Source: a bacterium
GTDB lineage: Bacteria; Patescibacteriota; Microgenomatia; Levybacterales; UBA12049
Length of the DNA stretch: 47,059 bases
NCBI GenBank assembly: GCA_021780675.1
Contig: JAJXYH010000019.1
Span: 1 to 47,059 of the forward strand
Direction of reading: 5' to 3'
Part shown: piece by piece, positions 39,236 to 47,059 of the stretch
Layout of the letters: every line of letters starts with the position of its first letter
Numbering within the stretch: the first letter of the stretch is position 1
The notes under the pieces: generated by a model
Databases searched by the model: none
What the model was told of the DNA's origin: nothing
Seen by the model: only the letters and a program-made list of their open reading frames with translations
Translations under genes and position numbers: made by a program

Positions 39236-40050
39236 TTAATTGATTTTATTACAGTTACCCAACAATATTTTCTTAAAAAAGGAAAAGTCCAAAGAATTTC
39301 ATTATCTAACCAATATAATACCTTAAAACTTAATTTATATTTGTCTGCATCGGAAATAATTTTTTTCCAATATCTAATTTTGTTAGGATTATATCTTTTG
39401 ACAAAATAGAACCATAGGAAAATTAAAAGTGTAGTGAAATGAAACTCTTCATGTTCAGTTTTGGGAAAATATTTACTTACCAATTTTAAATTGTCATTAC
39501 TTAGCGGATGTTCATGATCTGTTCGTACTTTGTTAGCAATTACTCTATAAACATTAATAATAGGGTTGTAGGTTAGCGGTTCTGAAAATACTGCTACTCC
39601 GTTAGGTTTTAATACACGTTTAACTTCTTTTATAGATTTTGTAATATCGACATGATGTAGGATATTACATCCTAATACAAAATCAAAATTATTGGTTTTA
39701 AAATCTAGTTTTTCTGCAGATACTTTATGGTATTTAATTCTTTTTTGAACACGATACCTTTTCGCTAATTTTTTTGTCATGTCTAACATTTTCTGAGAAA
39801 TATCAATTGCCATAACATTTGCACCTTTTATAGCTAAATAAACTGCTTCTTCACCTAGTCCACATCCAAGGTTTAATATATATTTATCCTTAATTGGTCC
39901 GAGTAATTCAATAGCTCGTTTATATTCAGGAGAGGTTATTCCTTCAAACTGTTTTATAACGTCAATCTCAGAAGGTTTAACAGATAGAGCCCATTCATCA
40001 TGAAATTCTTCTTCCGATTTATTATTTTTTTTCTTTTTTATACCTTGCAT
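39232..40050 (-). CDS. Class I SAM-dependent methyltransferase
   Basis: A 272-residue protein with a Rossmann-type methyltransferase core: motif I YILNLGCGLGEEAVYLA, the acidic end of strand 2 in VMAIDISQKML, the DFVLGCNILHHVD segment and VKRVLKPNGVAVFSEP. The last 90 residues are rich in aromatics and may bind the acceptor or membrane. Substrate is unknown; a sugar or polyprenyl-linked glycan is likely from the operon. It overlaps the 40038 gene by 13 bases. Confidence 0.85.
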   Translation of the reverse strand: MQGIKKKKNNKSEEEFHDEWALSVKPSEIDVIKQFEGITSPEYKRAIELLGPIKDKYILNLGCGLGEEAVYLAIKGANVMAIDISQKMLDMTKKLAKRYRVQKRIKYHKVSAEKLDFKTNNFDFVLGCNILHHVDITKSIKEVKRVLKPNGVAVFSEPLTYNPIINVYRVIANKVRTDHEHPLSNDNLKLVSKYFPKTEHEEFHFTTLLIFLWFYFVKRYNPNKIRYWKKIISDADKYKLSFKVLYWLDNEILWTFPFLRKYCWVTVIKSIK

Positions 40051-40652
40051 ATTGCTCCAAACTGAACAGCCATTTTTGAGTTTATAATTCTTTTTTCAAC
40101 AATAGTGAAATGTTTATTAATTAATTTAATTTTGTCTTTTTCCAACCTTACATATTTACCTCGATCTAATTTAGCTAGTAGCATCTTAAACAAGTTTGGG
40201 GGGTTTGGAATTATATCAGCAATTATTACAATTTTTTTGGCTCTTTTTTTTGCAGCAAGAAGAATATTATTTACTTCTTGATCTGAAAAATGATGCAACA
40301 TTGATATAAGCAATACGGCATCGTATTTTGAAATTTTTGTATTTTTTAATGAATCTTCTATTCTAAATTTACGTGTTTTTGTTTTGTATTTATTTTTAGC
40401 ATACATAATATATTTAGGACTTATATCAGTACCCAAATATTTTATGTTTTTTGGACATGCTTCTGAAAAATCACCTGTTCCACACCCTAAATCATAAACA
40501 GAATTACATTTATATTTTTTTATATTATCGTACACAAATTTTTTTGTATTTTTTTGATCACCCGCTAAGAAGAACCTTATATTGTTAAATAAGGTTGGGT
40601 TGTCTAGTAAAAAGTCACTAAACTTATTAAAAATAACAGTAAATAAATTCAT
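40038..40652 (-). CDS. Class I SAM-dependent methyltransferase (short)
   Basis: A 204-residue methyltransferase: VYDLGCGTGDFSEACP is motif I, YLGTDISPKY ends strand 2, and YDAVLLISMLHHFSDQEV and IVIIADIIPNPPN match the later motifs. It belongs to the methyltransf_11/25-like group; substrate not predictable. It lies between the large membrane protein gene (3 bases upstream) and a second methyltransferase, all on one strand, so the enzymes probably modify the same product. Confidence 0.85.
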   Translation of the reverse strand: MNLFTVIFNKFSDFLLDNPTLFNNIRFFLAGDQKNTKKFVYDNIKKYKCNSVYDLGCGTGDFSEACPKNIKYLGTDISPKYIMYAKNKYKTKTRKFRIEDSLKNTKISKYDAVLLISMLHHFSDQEVNNILLAAKKRAKKIVIIADIIPNPPNLFKMLLAKLDRGKYVRLEKDKIKLINKHFTIVEKRIINSKMAVQFGAICKV

Positions 40653-40655
40653 TTG

Positions 40656-42428
40656 TTATCTTGTATCCCTAATTTTTTGAATAAGTATTATGGAATTATA
40701 TCTAAGTTTGTTAAAAAATAAAATACCAATTATGAATATAAACGCAGTTACTGTAATAGTTTTTGCCTGCTTAATTATAAATGTATCCTCGAATTTTAGT
40801 TGAAGATCGTAGAGACCAGGTTTTAGTTTAAATTCAATTGTGCCTTTGGGATTTGTTTTGGAAACTTCAATCGGATTAAGTTTATTATTTACATATAAGT
40901 TCCAACCGGGGAAATATAATGTATCTTCTCTAAAAGTTGTATTTTTTATTACAGCTACTGCATATTCATGGTAGTTTGTTGATCTAGATATCTGCTTAAC
41001 TTCTGCTTGTCCTGAAATAATTTCTAAATGATATTTAGGAATTTTATTTTCCCATGTATTATTAGGGTTTGTCCAGATAGGAGCGGCTTGTCCCAGTCCT
41101 GCGCCGTCTGCAGTACTTAATGATAAATTTTTTAGTATAGTTGAGTCGTTAATTTGAGGAATTACATTTCTGTTTCCCCAATTTAGAATGGTTGAGAAAA
41201 CAGTAAAAGCAAGAATTAAAATTAGCAAGTAGTTATTTTTTAGTTTATAAAGAGTAATGGCGGCTAAAACAGAAGTGGGGATAGAAACAATGAGAAGCAA
41301 ACGGTAAACAAATTGGAAATGTCTAATAAACGGGATTATATGCCAAAGAGGTGTCGAAATACTTTGCATCATAAAAAAATAGCCTGCAAATAATAGTAAA
41401 AATAATTTAATTAATGGTTTATGTTTAGAATTAAATTTATTAGTAAATAAAAGGTAAACAGCATAAATTAGAATTAAAATTTGGGTATATCCCAAAATAA
41501 AAGATAATTCTCCTTGATGTCCCTGGAATAAAAAGCCAAATCTCCATGGCGAGAAAATAAAGTCCAAGAATCTTGGAAATGAAACTATTGTAATATCTGC
41601 TTGCTGTGTGAATTTTATTAAAGAAATCGTAGGAAGCCAGAAAGAAGCAGAAAGCATTGCGCCGATTGCTAAAGACAGAAAGCTATTGATAAGTTGTTTA
41701 ATGTTTCTTTTTTTAAGCCGATACCAGTAAAACAACATGTAAGCTAAAATTAACGGTGGAGCTGCAATTGCGATTGCAGGATGGGAAATTATTAGTGCAG
41801 CAAAAAATATTGCTTGTAAAGCAAAAAACTTTACTGAGCTTTTTTCTATAAACTTTTTTGCCAAATATAAATTTATAGGTAATATGGCAAAGGCTAACAT
41901 CTCCCCGATATCAGAGCGAAAATGCATGTCTACCAAGTGATAGGGAACAAACAAATAAAAAATGGACGCTATAAACGCAGCTTTTTCATTTAACTCACCT
42001 TTAATCCAGATAAACATACCTATACCTGAGGTTATAAAAGATAATGCAATTAATAATTTTGTTGCGGTTACAAAAGAGAAGCCAATAAAATGAAATAAAG
42101 AAATAATATAATAAGGCAAAGAGTAGATAAACATAAATGCAGGAAAACCGAAAGTAGCATTTAACTGTCCTGCCCATCTTGGAATTAATATGCCTTCAGT
42201 TAGAGATTTATAAAAACTTATAGATTGTGTAATGTGAACCCAAAGGTCTCCGCTTTCATAGACACCCGGTCTAAAAATGCTCCAAACAGGAAGAAGAGAA
42301 ATTAGAATTAGCAGGAAAAAGAGATTAATTTGTTTTTTAGGATAAATATATTTATAGATTATTAGCGCTGTGCCTAAAATAATTGAAAGGCTTAAATTGA
42401 TAAAACTTAATGCATAAGGGTTGATCAT
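40656..42428 (-). CDS. Large polytopic membrane protein (6-pyruvoyl-tetrahydropterin-synthase-related / YfhO-like), copy 1
   Basis: A 590-residue membrane protein with about 13 spans, paralog of the 37472-39235 protein along its length: YIYPKKQINLFFLLILIS, GVYESGDLWVHITQ with the acidic first loop, PRWAGQLNATFGFPAF, HFRSDIGEMLAFAILP, and the C-terminal LYFPGWNLYVNNKL followed by a final span. The layout suits a GT-C enzyme acting outside the membrane. First gene of the minus-strand run; TAAAAT 12 bases before the ATG is a possible -10. Confidence 0.7.
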   Translation of the reverse strand: MINPYALSFINLSLSIILGTALIIYKYIYPKKQINLFFLLILISLLPVWSIFRPGVYESGDLWVHITQSISFYKSLTEGILIPRWAGQLNATFGFPAFMFIYSLPYYIISLFHFIGFSFVTATKLLIALSFITSGIGMFIWIKGELNEKAAFIASIFYLFVPYHLVDMHFRSDIGEMLAFAILPINLYLAKKFIEKSSVKFFALQAIFFAALIISHPAIAIAAPPLILAYMLFYWYRLKKRNIKQLINSFLSLAIGAMLSASFWLPTISLIKFTQQADITIVSFPRFLDFIFSPWRFGFLFQGHQGELSFILGYTQILILIYAVYLLFTNKFNSKHKPLIKLFLLLFAGYFFMMQSISTPLWHIIPFIRHFQFVYRLLLIVSIPTSVLAAITLYKLKNNYLLILILAFTVFSTILNWGNRNVIPQINDSTILKNLSLSTADGAGLGQAAPIWTNPNNTWENKIPKYHLEIISGQAEVKQISRSTNYHEYAVAVIKNTTFREDTLYFPGWNLYVNNKLNPIEVSKTNPKGTIEFKLKPGLYDLQLKFEDTFIIKQAKTITVTAFIFIIGILFFNKLRYNSIILIQKIRDTR

Positions 42429-42504
42429 AAATTTTAGGTTATTTTACTACATTTTAACCTTAAGAAAACATGCAATATCTTCCCTAAACTAGGAGCGGAT
42501 ATTG

Positions 42505-42510
42505 TATAAT
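42505..42510 (+). promoter_or_regulatory. -10 box before the GT2/GT-C fusion gene
   Basis: TATAAT 13 bases before ATG 42524, in the 95-base divergent gap; TATAAC also lies four bases before the ATG. No SD is visible. Confidence 0.4.
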
Positions 42511-42523
42511 CGCTATAACAAAA

Positions 42524-45085
42524 ATGAAAGCATCTGTTATTGTAACTGTTTATAATGAAGAAAATACAATTACCCGTTTTTTGGAGTCTGTTAATAAACA
42601 GACGGAAGTTCCCGATGAGGTAGTTATTGTTGATGGAAGCTCTAAAGATTCAACGGTTAAAAAAATAAATGAGTTTATAAATAGACATAAGAAATTAAAT
42701 ATCCGTCTTGTTGTAAAGGCAGGAAACAGGTCCGTTGGAAGAAATACTGCTATAAAAAATGCCAGGAACGAAATAATAGCAATTTCCGATTCGGGAAACA
42801 TTTTAGATAGGGATTGGCTTAAAAACATTGTTAAACCGTTTAAAAATAAAAAAACAGACGTAGTTGCGGGGTATTATAAAGGGGAAGCTAAAAATATTTT
42901 TCAGAGATGCTTAATTCCGTATGTATTGGTAATGCCTGATAAAGTAAATAAAGATAATTTCTTACCAGCCACAAGGTCCATGGCAATTAAAAAATCGGTT
43001 TGGAAAAGGTCGGGAGGGTTTAATGAAAAATTGTCCCATAACGAAGACTATGAATTCGCAAATAGGCTTAAAGCTAAAGGTGCAAATATAGTTTTTGAGC
43101 AGACAGCAATAGCTAACTGGATCCCAAGACAAAACTTAAAACAAGCTTTTATAATGTTTTTTAGATTTGCGCTAGGAGACATAGAGGCAGGAATTTATAG
43201 AGAAAAGGTTGTTTATAAATTTTTAACTTATCTTTTTGCATTTTATCTTTTAGGTCTAAGCATAATAATGAGATCCATAGTTTTATGGGTTTTTTATATT
43301 TTATTAATCGGCTCGTATTTATTCTGGTCGGTTGTAAAAAATTATAAGTATGTTAAAAATCCTAAGGCATTTTTTATACTGCCTATGTTGCAGATTACTT
43401 CCGACATAGCAGTTTTAGCAGGTTCAAGTACAGGGCTATTAAAATTATTTTCTTTAAAAGGATGGATAAAAGCAGCATTAAACAATAAAGGTGTAATTTT
43501 GATAATTATCGGATATGTTATTTTAACTTTGTCGGTTATCAACTGGGGCATACCGGGAGTAAGCCACCCCTTTACATATCACATGGATGAATGGCATTTT
43601 TCGCAAGCTCTTAGGACCTTCGTAAAGTACGGAACAGGTTCTTACAGCGGAGCTGCCAGTATTCCGCTTTACCATATTATTTCCACTTATATATTTTTGG
43701 CTCCGTTTTTTATACTTCACATATTCAATCCATTTTTAATTAAATCATCGCTTGAAAATTTAAGCCTACAAACAACATTTTTCCAGATTTTAAGACTGCA
43801 CACGTTATTTTACGGGGTTTTATCAACCGGTATGATGTATTTGATATTAAAACGCTTTATTAAGTTTAAACCGTTAATTTTTACTACGCTTTTTGTATTT
43901 ACGCCGATTTGGATAGTACTTAGCAATTATTATAAATACGATATAACTTTAAATTTTTGGATAATAACGACCATATATTACTTATTTAAATTTTATGATT
44001 CACATAAATTTAGCAATTATATATTTGCCGGAGTTTCCTGCGCGCTTGCATTATCCACAAAATTTACCGCAGCGCCACTTTTTGCAATGTATATATTTTC
44101 CTACTTTTTATTTTCCGACAAAATTAAATTTAAAGACTTAATAATTTCGTCTGTAATGGTTCTATTTATATTTTCGCTGGCGGGAATTCCGGACATGCTG
44201 CTTTTAAAAGGTAATTATTACGAGCTTCTTAACGCAACATTAATAAGAGGGCCTAAGGATACTACAAATTACATTTTACAAACTTTTTCACAATTTTTCT
44301 TATTATTTGAAGAGTTTCCGCAAATATTTGGATATTTCTTAACAATATTTAGCTATGGAGCAGTTATTTACTGGTTTTATGTTTTAATAAAAGAATTTTT
44401 TAATAAGAAGTTATTCAATTATAAGTTGGAAATATTTTTAATAGTATCTCTTATTGCATATTTAATTCCTACAATAAGTTTTGGCGTTGATGCGGGCGGA
44501 AACAGGTCTTTAGTAATGCTTCCATTTATGATACTTATTTTAAGTTTGTTTTTTAAGAATATTGTTAAAAGAAATAAGTCATACAATAAATTTATAATTA
44601 TAATTGTTATACTGGGAATTTTTCTGCAACTTAGCCAGTCTTTAAGCTGGCAGTCTGTAAAACTACTGCAAGATCCAAGAGTTAAATCCTCCGAATGGAT
44701 AGCTAGAAATATTCCTAAAGGAGCTACAATTGGGGTGGAGAATATCCCGATTTACCAATTTTTGCCAAATCTGGTGCTTAAAGAATTCTACGAAAAACAA
44801 TACGGATTAAAAGGTAATTATTTATATAACTATCAAGTTATTAGCGCTGCTGATAATAAATTGCCTAAATATATTATTATTAGCAATGCGGATGTGGAAA
44901 GTAAGTATCTTAAGTCTTCTCCCAAAATTGACATTCTAAAAGATATTTCCCAAAAAAATTATATTAAAATTGCTGAGTTTAATTCGGATTTTAAATTTTA
45001 CAAAATTTTTGGAAATGATCTTTCTTATTTTATTTCCGGAATTCTACCATCTGTAAGTTCCATAAGCGTTTACGAAAAATTATAA
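42524..45085 (+). CDS. GT2 glycosyltransferase fused to a GT-C membrane glycosyltransferase
   Basis: An 853-residue two-enzyme protein. Residues 1-235 form a GT2 domain: SVIVTVYNEENTITRFLESV, VVIVDGSSKDST, the metal-binding region near ISDSGNILD, and GGFNEKLSHNEDYEFANRLK. Two or three spans follow (about 240-290). From about 325 a second, polytopic module starts: HPFTYHMDEWHFSQALRTF gives the acidic first outer loop and SIPLYHIISTYIFL the next loop of a GT39-like GT-C enzyme, with an outer tail at the end. It could make a polyprenyl-phosphate sugar inside and use it outside (inferred). Confidence 0.85.
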   Translation: MKASVIVTVYNEENTITRFLESVNKQTEVPDEVVIVDGSSKDSTVKKINEFINRHKKLNIRLVVKAGNRSVGRNTAIKNARNEIIAISDSGNILDRDWLKNIVKPFKNKKTDVVAGYYKGEAKNIFQRCLIPYVLVMPDKVNKDNFLPATRSMAIKKSVWKRSGGFNEKLSHNEDYEFANRLKAKGANIVFEQTAIANWIPRQNLKQAFIMFFRFALGDIEAGIYREKVVYKFLTYLFAFYLLGLSIIMRSIVLWVFYILLIGSYLFWSVVKNYKYVKNPKAFFILPMLQITSDIAVLAGSSTGLLKLFSLKGWIKAALNNKGVILIIIGYVILTLSVINWGIPGVSHPFTYHMDEWHFSQALRTFVKYGTGSYSGAASIPLYHIISTYIFLAPFFILHIFNPFLIKSSLENLSLQTTFFQILRLHTLFYGVLSTGMMYLILKRFIKFKPLIFTTLFVFTPIWIVLSNYYKYDITLNFWIITTIYYLFKFYDSHKFSNYIFAGVSCALALSTKFTAAPLFAMYIFSYFLFSDKIKFKDLIISSVMVLFIFSLAGIPDMLLLKGNYYELLNATLIRGPKDTTNYILQTFSQFFLLFEEFPQIFGYFLTIFSYGAVIYWFYVLIKEFFNKKLFNYKLEIFLIVSLIAYLIPTISFGVDAGGNRSLVMLPFMILILSLFFKNIVKRNKSYNKFIIIIVILGIFLQLSQSLSWQSVKLLQDPRVKSSEWIARNIPKGATIGVENIPIYQFLPNLVLKEFYEKQYGLKGNYLYNYQVISAADNKLPKYIIISNADVESKYLKSSPKIDILKDISQKNYIKIAEFNSDFKFYKIFGNDLSYFISGILPSVSSISVYEKL

Positions 45086-45094
45086 ATAAACAAT

Positions 45095-45928
45095 ATGAGC
45101 ATAAAAAGCGATGTCTTTGATGATTATTATTATTCCCACGTCTGTCTTGGCAGCGAGGAGTTTAAAAAAAGTAATGGTTTGTCTTTAAATCCAAAAGTTA
45201 AAAACATGCTTGATAAACTTCGTTTAACTTCGAATATGAACGTACTTGAAATAGGCTGTGGAAGGGGAGACAGCGCTATTTATATGGCAAGAAAAGTAAA
45301 ATCCGTGACGGCCATTGATTATTCCAAGAGTGCTATAAAAATTGCGAATAAGATTAAATCAATTTCCGATAAAAAAACAAAAGAAAAAATAAATTTTTAC
45401 GTAATGGAAGCAAGCAAGTTAACGTTTGAGTCCAATAAGTTTGACATGGTCATAATGGTTGATACAATAGACCATTTTAATAAGAAGGAATTAAATAAGG
45501 TAATGTCTGAAATTAGAAGAGTGCTAAAACCGGGAGGAAAATTGTTTGTAAAAACTTGTGCTAATAAAATATTGCTGGATAAAACTTATAAGTACTACAT
45601 TTACCCGCTAAATAGATTAATAACATATCTGGATATGAAGATTAAAAATACAAAATATAACTCTTTACCCAGGTTTTCAAGGACAAAAGAAGCAAAAGAG
45701 CAACATGTTAATGAAATGGACTATTTTTATTTAAGGAACTTAATGAGTAAGTTTGGATTTTCGGGAAAAATATGGTCTGAAGTGGGTTTTTTGACGGAAG
45801 AAAAGAGTATTAGAAGCAAAATCTATAATTTTGTGGTTACCTTTGATCCATTGTCGTATCATTTTCCTCTTAATATATTTTTTGCCCATTCCTTTTTTGT
45901 TCTTGCTGTTAAACGTAATACCACCTAA
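45095..45928 (+). CDS. Class I SAM-dependent methyltransferase
   Basis: A 277-residue methyltransferase: NVLEIGCGRGDSAIYMARK is motif I, VTAIDYSKSAIKIA ends strand 2, FDMVIMVDTIDHFNKKEL and IRRVLKPGGKLFVKT are later motifs. The C-terminal 110 residues differ from the two methyltransferases at 39232 and 40038. It follows the glycosyltransferase fusion after 9 bases, so they are likely co-transcribed. Substrate unknown. Confidence 0.87.
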   Translation: MSIKSDVFDDYYYSHVCLGSEEFKKSNGLSLNPKVKNMLDKLRLTSNMNVLEIGCGRGDSAIYMARKVKSVTAIDYSKSAIKIANKIKSISDKKTKEKINFYVMEASKLTFESNKFDMVIMVDTIDHFNKKELNKVMSEIRRVLKPGGKLFVKTCANKILLDKTYKYYIYPLNRLITYLDMKIKNTKYNSLPRFSRTKEAKEQHVNEMDYFYLRNLMSKFGFSGKIWSEVGFLTEEKSIRSKIYNFVVTFDPLSYHFPLNIFFAHSFFVLAVKRNTT

Positions 45929-45971
45929 ATGCATAAATGAGCCTGACATGTTATACTATTAAGGCTAAATT

Positions 45972-47059
45972 ATGGGATATACCAAGAGTGCAATTAGGGG
46001 TATTTCGTGGATGACGGCGCTTCAGACTGTTATTAGAATATTTACATTCTTAAAAATTGCCGTTTTAGCAAGAGTATTAACTCCTGATCAGTTTGGAATT
46101 TTTGGAATTGCCGCATTAGTTTTAGCACTTTTGGAAATATTAACGGAGACAGGAATAAACGTAATTCTTATCCAGTCCAAGGAGTCGATAGAAAAATATT
46201 TAGATTCTGCCTGGGTTGCTTCGATTATAAGAGGAATAGTTATTTGTTTAGGAATAATAATTTTTTCCCCCCTTATTATTACTTTTTTTAATACACCGCA
46301 GGCCTTAGGTATTATATTACTTATTAGCCTTGCGCCACTTATAAAAGGGTTTATAAACCCTGCGGAAATAGTTTTTCAGAAGGAATTAAGGTTCGGTAAC
46401 GAATTCTGGTTTAGAACATCTCTTTATTTTGCAGATGCGCTTGCTGCCATAGCTGTAGCTATTTTGACTCATTCGGTTTATAGTTTGGCAGTAGGTTTAA
46501 TATTTGCAGCAATTGTTGAAGTAATTTTGTCGTTTAGCTTAATTAAATTAAGGCCAAAATTAAGATTTAACAAAGAGTATTTAATGGAGATCTTCCATAA
46601 AGGAAAGTGGGTTACGGGTTTTGGGATTTTTAATTATTTTGGAGAAAATAGCGATAATATTATCGTTGCAAGGCTTTTAGGGACAACACCTTTGGGTATA
46701 TACCAGATGGCATATAGAGTGTCTATTATACCTATTACAGAAGTTTCGGACGTAGTTAATAAAGTAATTTTCCCTGTTTATTCAAAGATCAGTAACGAAA
46801 AACAGAGACTTATTTCTGCCTTTTTAAAAACATTCTCAATTAACACTTTAGGTACGATTATTTTAGGTTTAATTATTCTTCTGTTTCCAAAAGAAATCAT
46901 AAGCATTGTTTTGGGCAGTCAATGGTTGGGGGCAGTTGATGTACTAAGGGTACTGGCAATTTTTGGCATTACGCGCGCAATAACGTCTCCTTTCTCCGTG
47001 ATTATTCTATCCACCGGAAATCAAAAGTATATGACTTTAGTTACTTTTGTAAGGCTCTT
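45972..47059 (+). CDS. Polysaccharide flippase (Wzx/MOP superfamily, WzxC/TuaB-like), partial
   Basis: Open to the right edge and therefore missing from the ORF track; 362 codons are visible. The translation starts MGYTKSAIRGISWMTALQ and continues with VLARVLTPDQFGIFGIAAL, LIQSKESIEKYLDSAWVASI, ADALAAIAVAIL, NYFGENSDNIIVARLLG and IFPVYSKIS, all typical of the PST/WzxC/TuaB branch of the MOP superfamily. At least ten spans are present. It would move lipid-linked glycan units across the membrane, completing the assembly line encoded upstream. TATACT lies 14 bases before the ATG. Confidence 0.9.
   Translation, partial: MGYTKSAIRGISWMTALQTVIRIFTFLKIAVLARVLTPDQFGIFGIAALVLALLEILTETGINVILIQSKESIEKYLDSAWVASIIRGIVICLGIIIFSPLIITFFNTPQALGIILLISLAPLIKGFINPAEIVFQKELRFGNEFWFRTSLYFADALAAIAVAILTHSVYSLAVGLIFAAIVEVILSFSLIKLRPKLRFNKEYLMEIFHKGKWVTGFGIFNYFGENSDNIIVARLLGTTPLGIYQMAYRVSIIPITEVSDVVNKVIFPVYSKISNEKQRLISAFLKTFSINTLGTIILGLIILLFPKEIISIVLGSQWLGAVDVLRVLAIFGITRAITSPFSVIILSTGNQKYMTLVTFVRL

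Noticed and set aside
1-47059. CRISPR array, insertion sequence, prophage or rRNA
   Set aside because: No regularly spaced repeats, transposase, integrase, phage structural gene or rRNA-like stretch was seen.
1-47059. TGA recoded as glycine or tryptophan
   Set aside because: TGA ends several genes at sensible places (ftsL-like, ftsW, the SipW fusion) and no internal in-frame TGA interrupts the conserved genes.

Overview
This 47 kb window comes from an AT-rich bacterial chromosome, most likely a member of the Candidate Phyla Radiation (Patescibacteria), probably Microgenomates. That is an inference from reduced Mur ligases and a minimal FtsQ in the division cluster, very compact gene packing, an atypical HKSWGN-type IleRS and many membrane glycosyltransferases. 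TGA is used as a normal stop (ftsW, the ftsL-like gene, the SipW-like peptidase), so the TGA=Gly code of Gracilibacteria/Absconditabacteria is not in use.

Layout. (1) 1-2443: the start of a PilB/GspE pilus ATPase (minus strand, cut by the left edge), a Crp/Fnr regulator (minus), a divergent transcript with a 29-codon ORF, palindromic operators and a clear terminator, and a membrane-anchored protein. (2) 2528-18460: an almost complete dcw (division and cell wall) cluster: mraZ with its own TGGGA operator repeats, rsmH, ftsL-like, ftsI, murF, (antisense DUF192 gene), murE, murC, murA, a GlmU-like uridylyltransferase, mraY, ftsW, murG, minimal ftsQ, ftsA, ftsZ. murD, murB and ddl are not here. 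(3) 18482-21073: a surface-protein module: a Cys-rich anchored protein, a TasA/camelysin-like exported protein, and a SipW-type signal peptidase fused to a segment resembling its own substrates. (4) 21547-26612: membrane GT-C type glycosyltransferases and small membrane proteins. (5) 26718-33365: housekeeping genes dus, ileS, rodA, rplU, rpmA, parB; then lepB divergent from a tRNA-Val(CAC) gene. (6) 34110-47059: a secreted hypothetical protein, a clear three-stop pseudogene, and a polysaccharide/glycoconjugate region with a GT4 glycosyltransferase, an acyltransferase, two paralogous large membrane proteins bracketing two methyltransferases, a GT2 plus GT-C fusion, another methyltransferase and a flippase cut by the right edge.

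Gene expression looks distinctive. Many genes have a -10 box placed so that transcription should begin at or within a few bases of the ATG. Six of them (murF, the DUF192 gene, murE, mraY, dus, ileS) have exactly seven bases between the -10 hexamer and the start codon. Only a few genes (the 29-codon ORF, mraZ, rsmH, the TasA-like gene) show a strong Shine-Dalgarno. Leaderless transcription therefore appears to be a main mode here, with SD-led genes as exceptions.

The most interesting parts are the signal peptidase-substrate fusion beside a TasA-like gene whose mRNA is framed by perfect hairpins, the leaderless promoter pattern, the small operator-controlled transcript beside the Crp/Fnr gene, and the decayed genes hidden in the gaps. 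All calls come from reading the sequence and translations; no database search was run.
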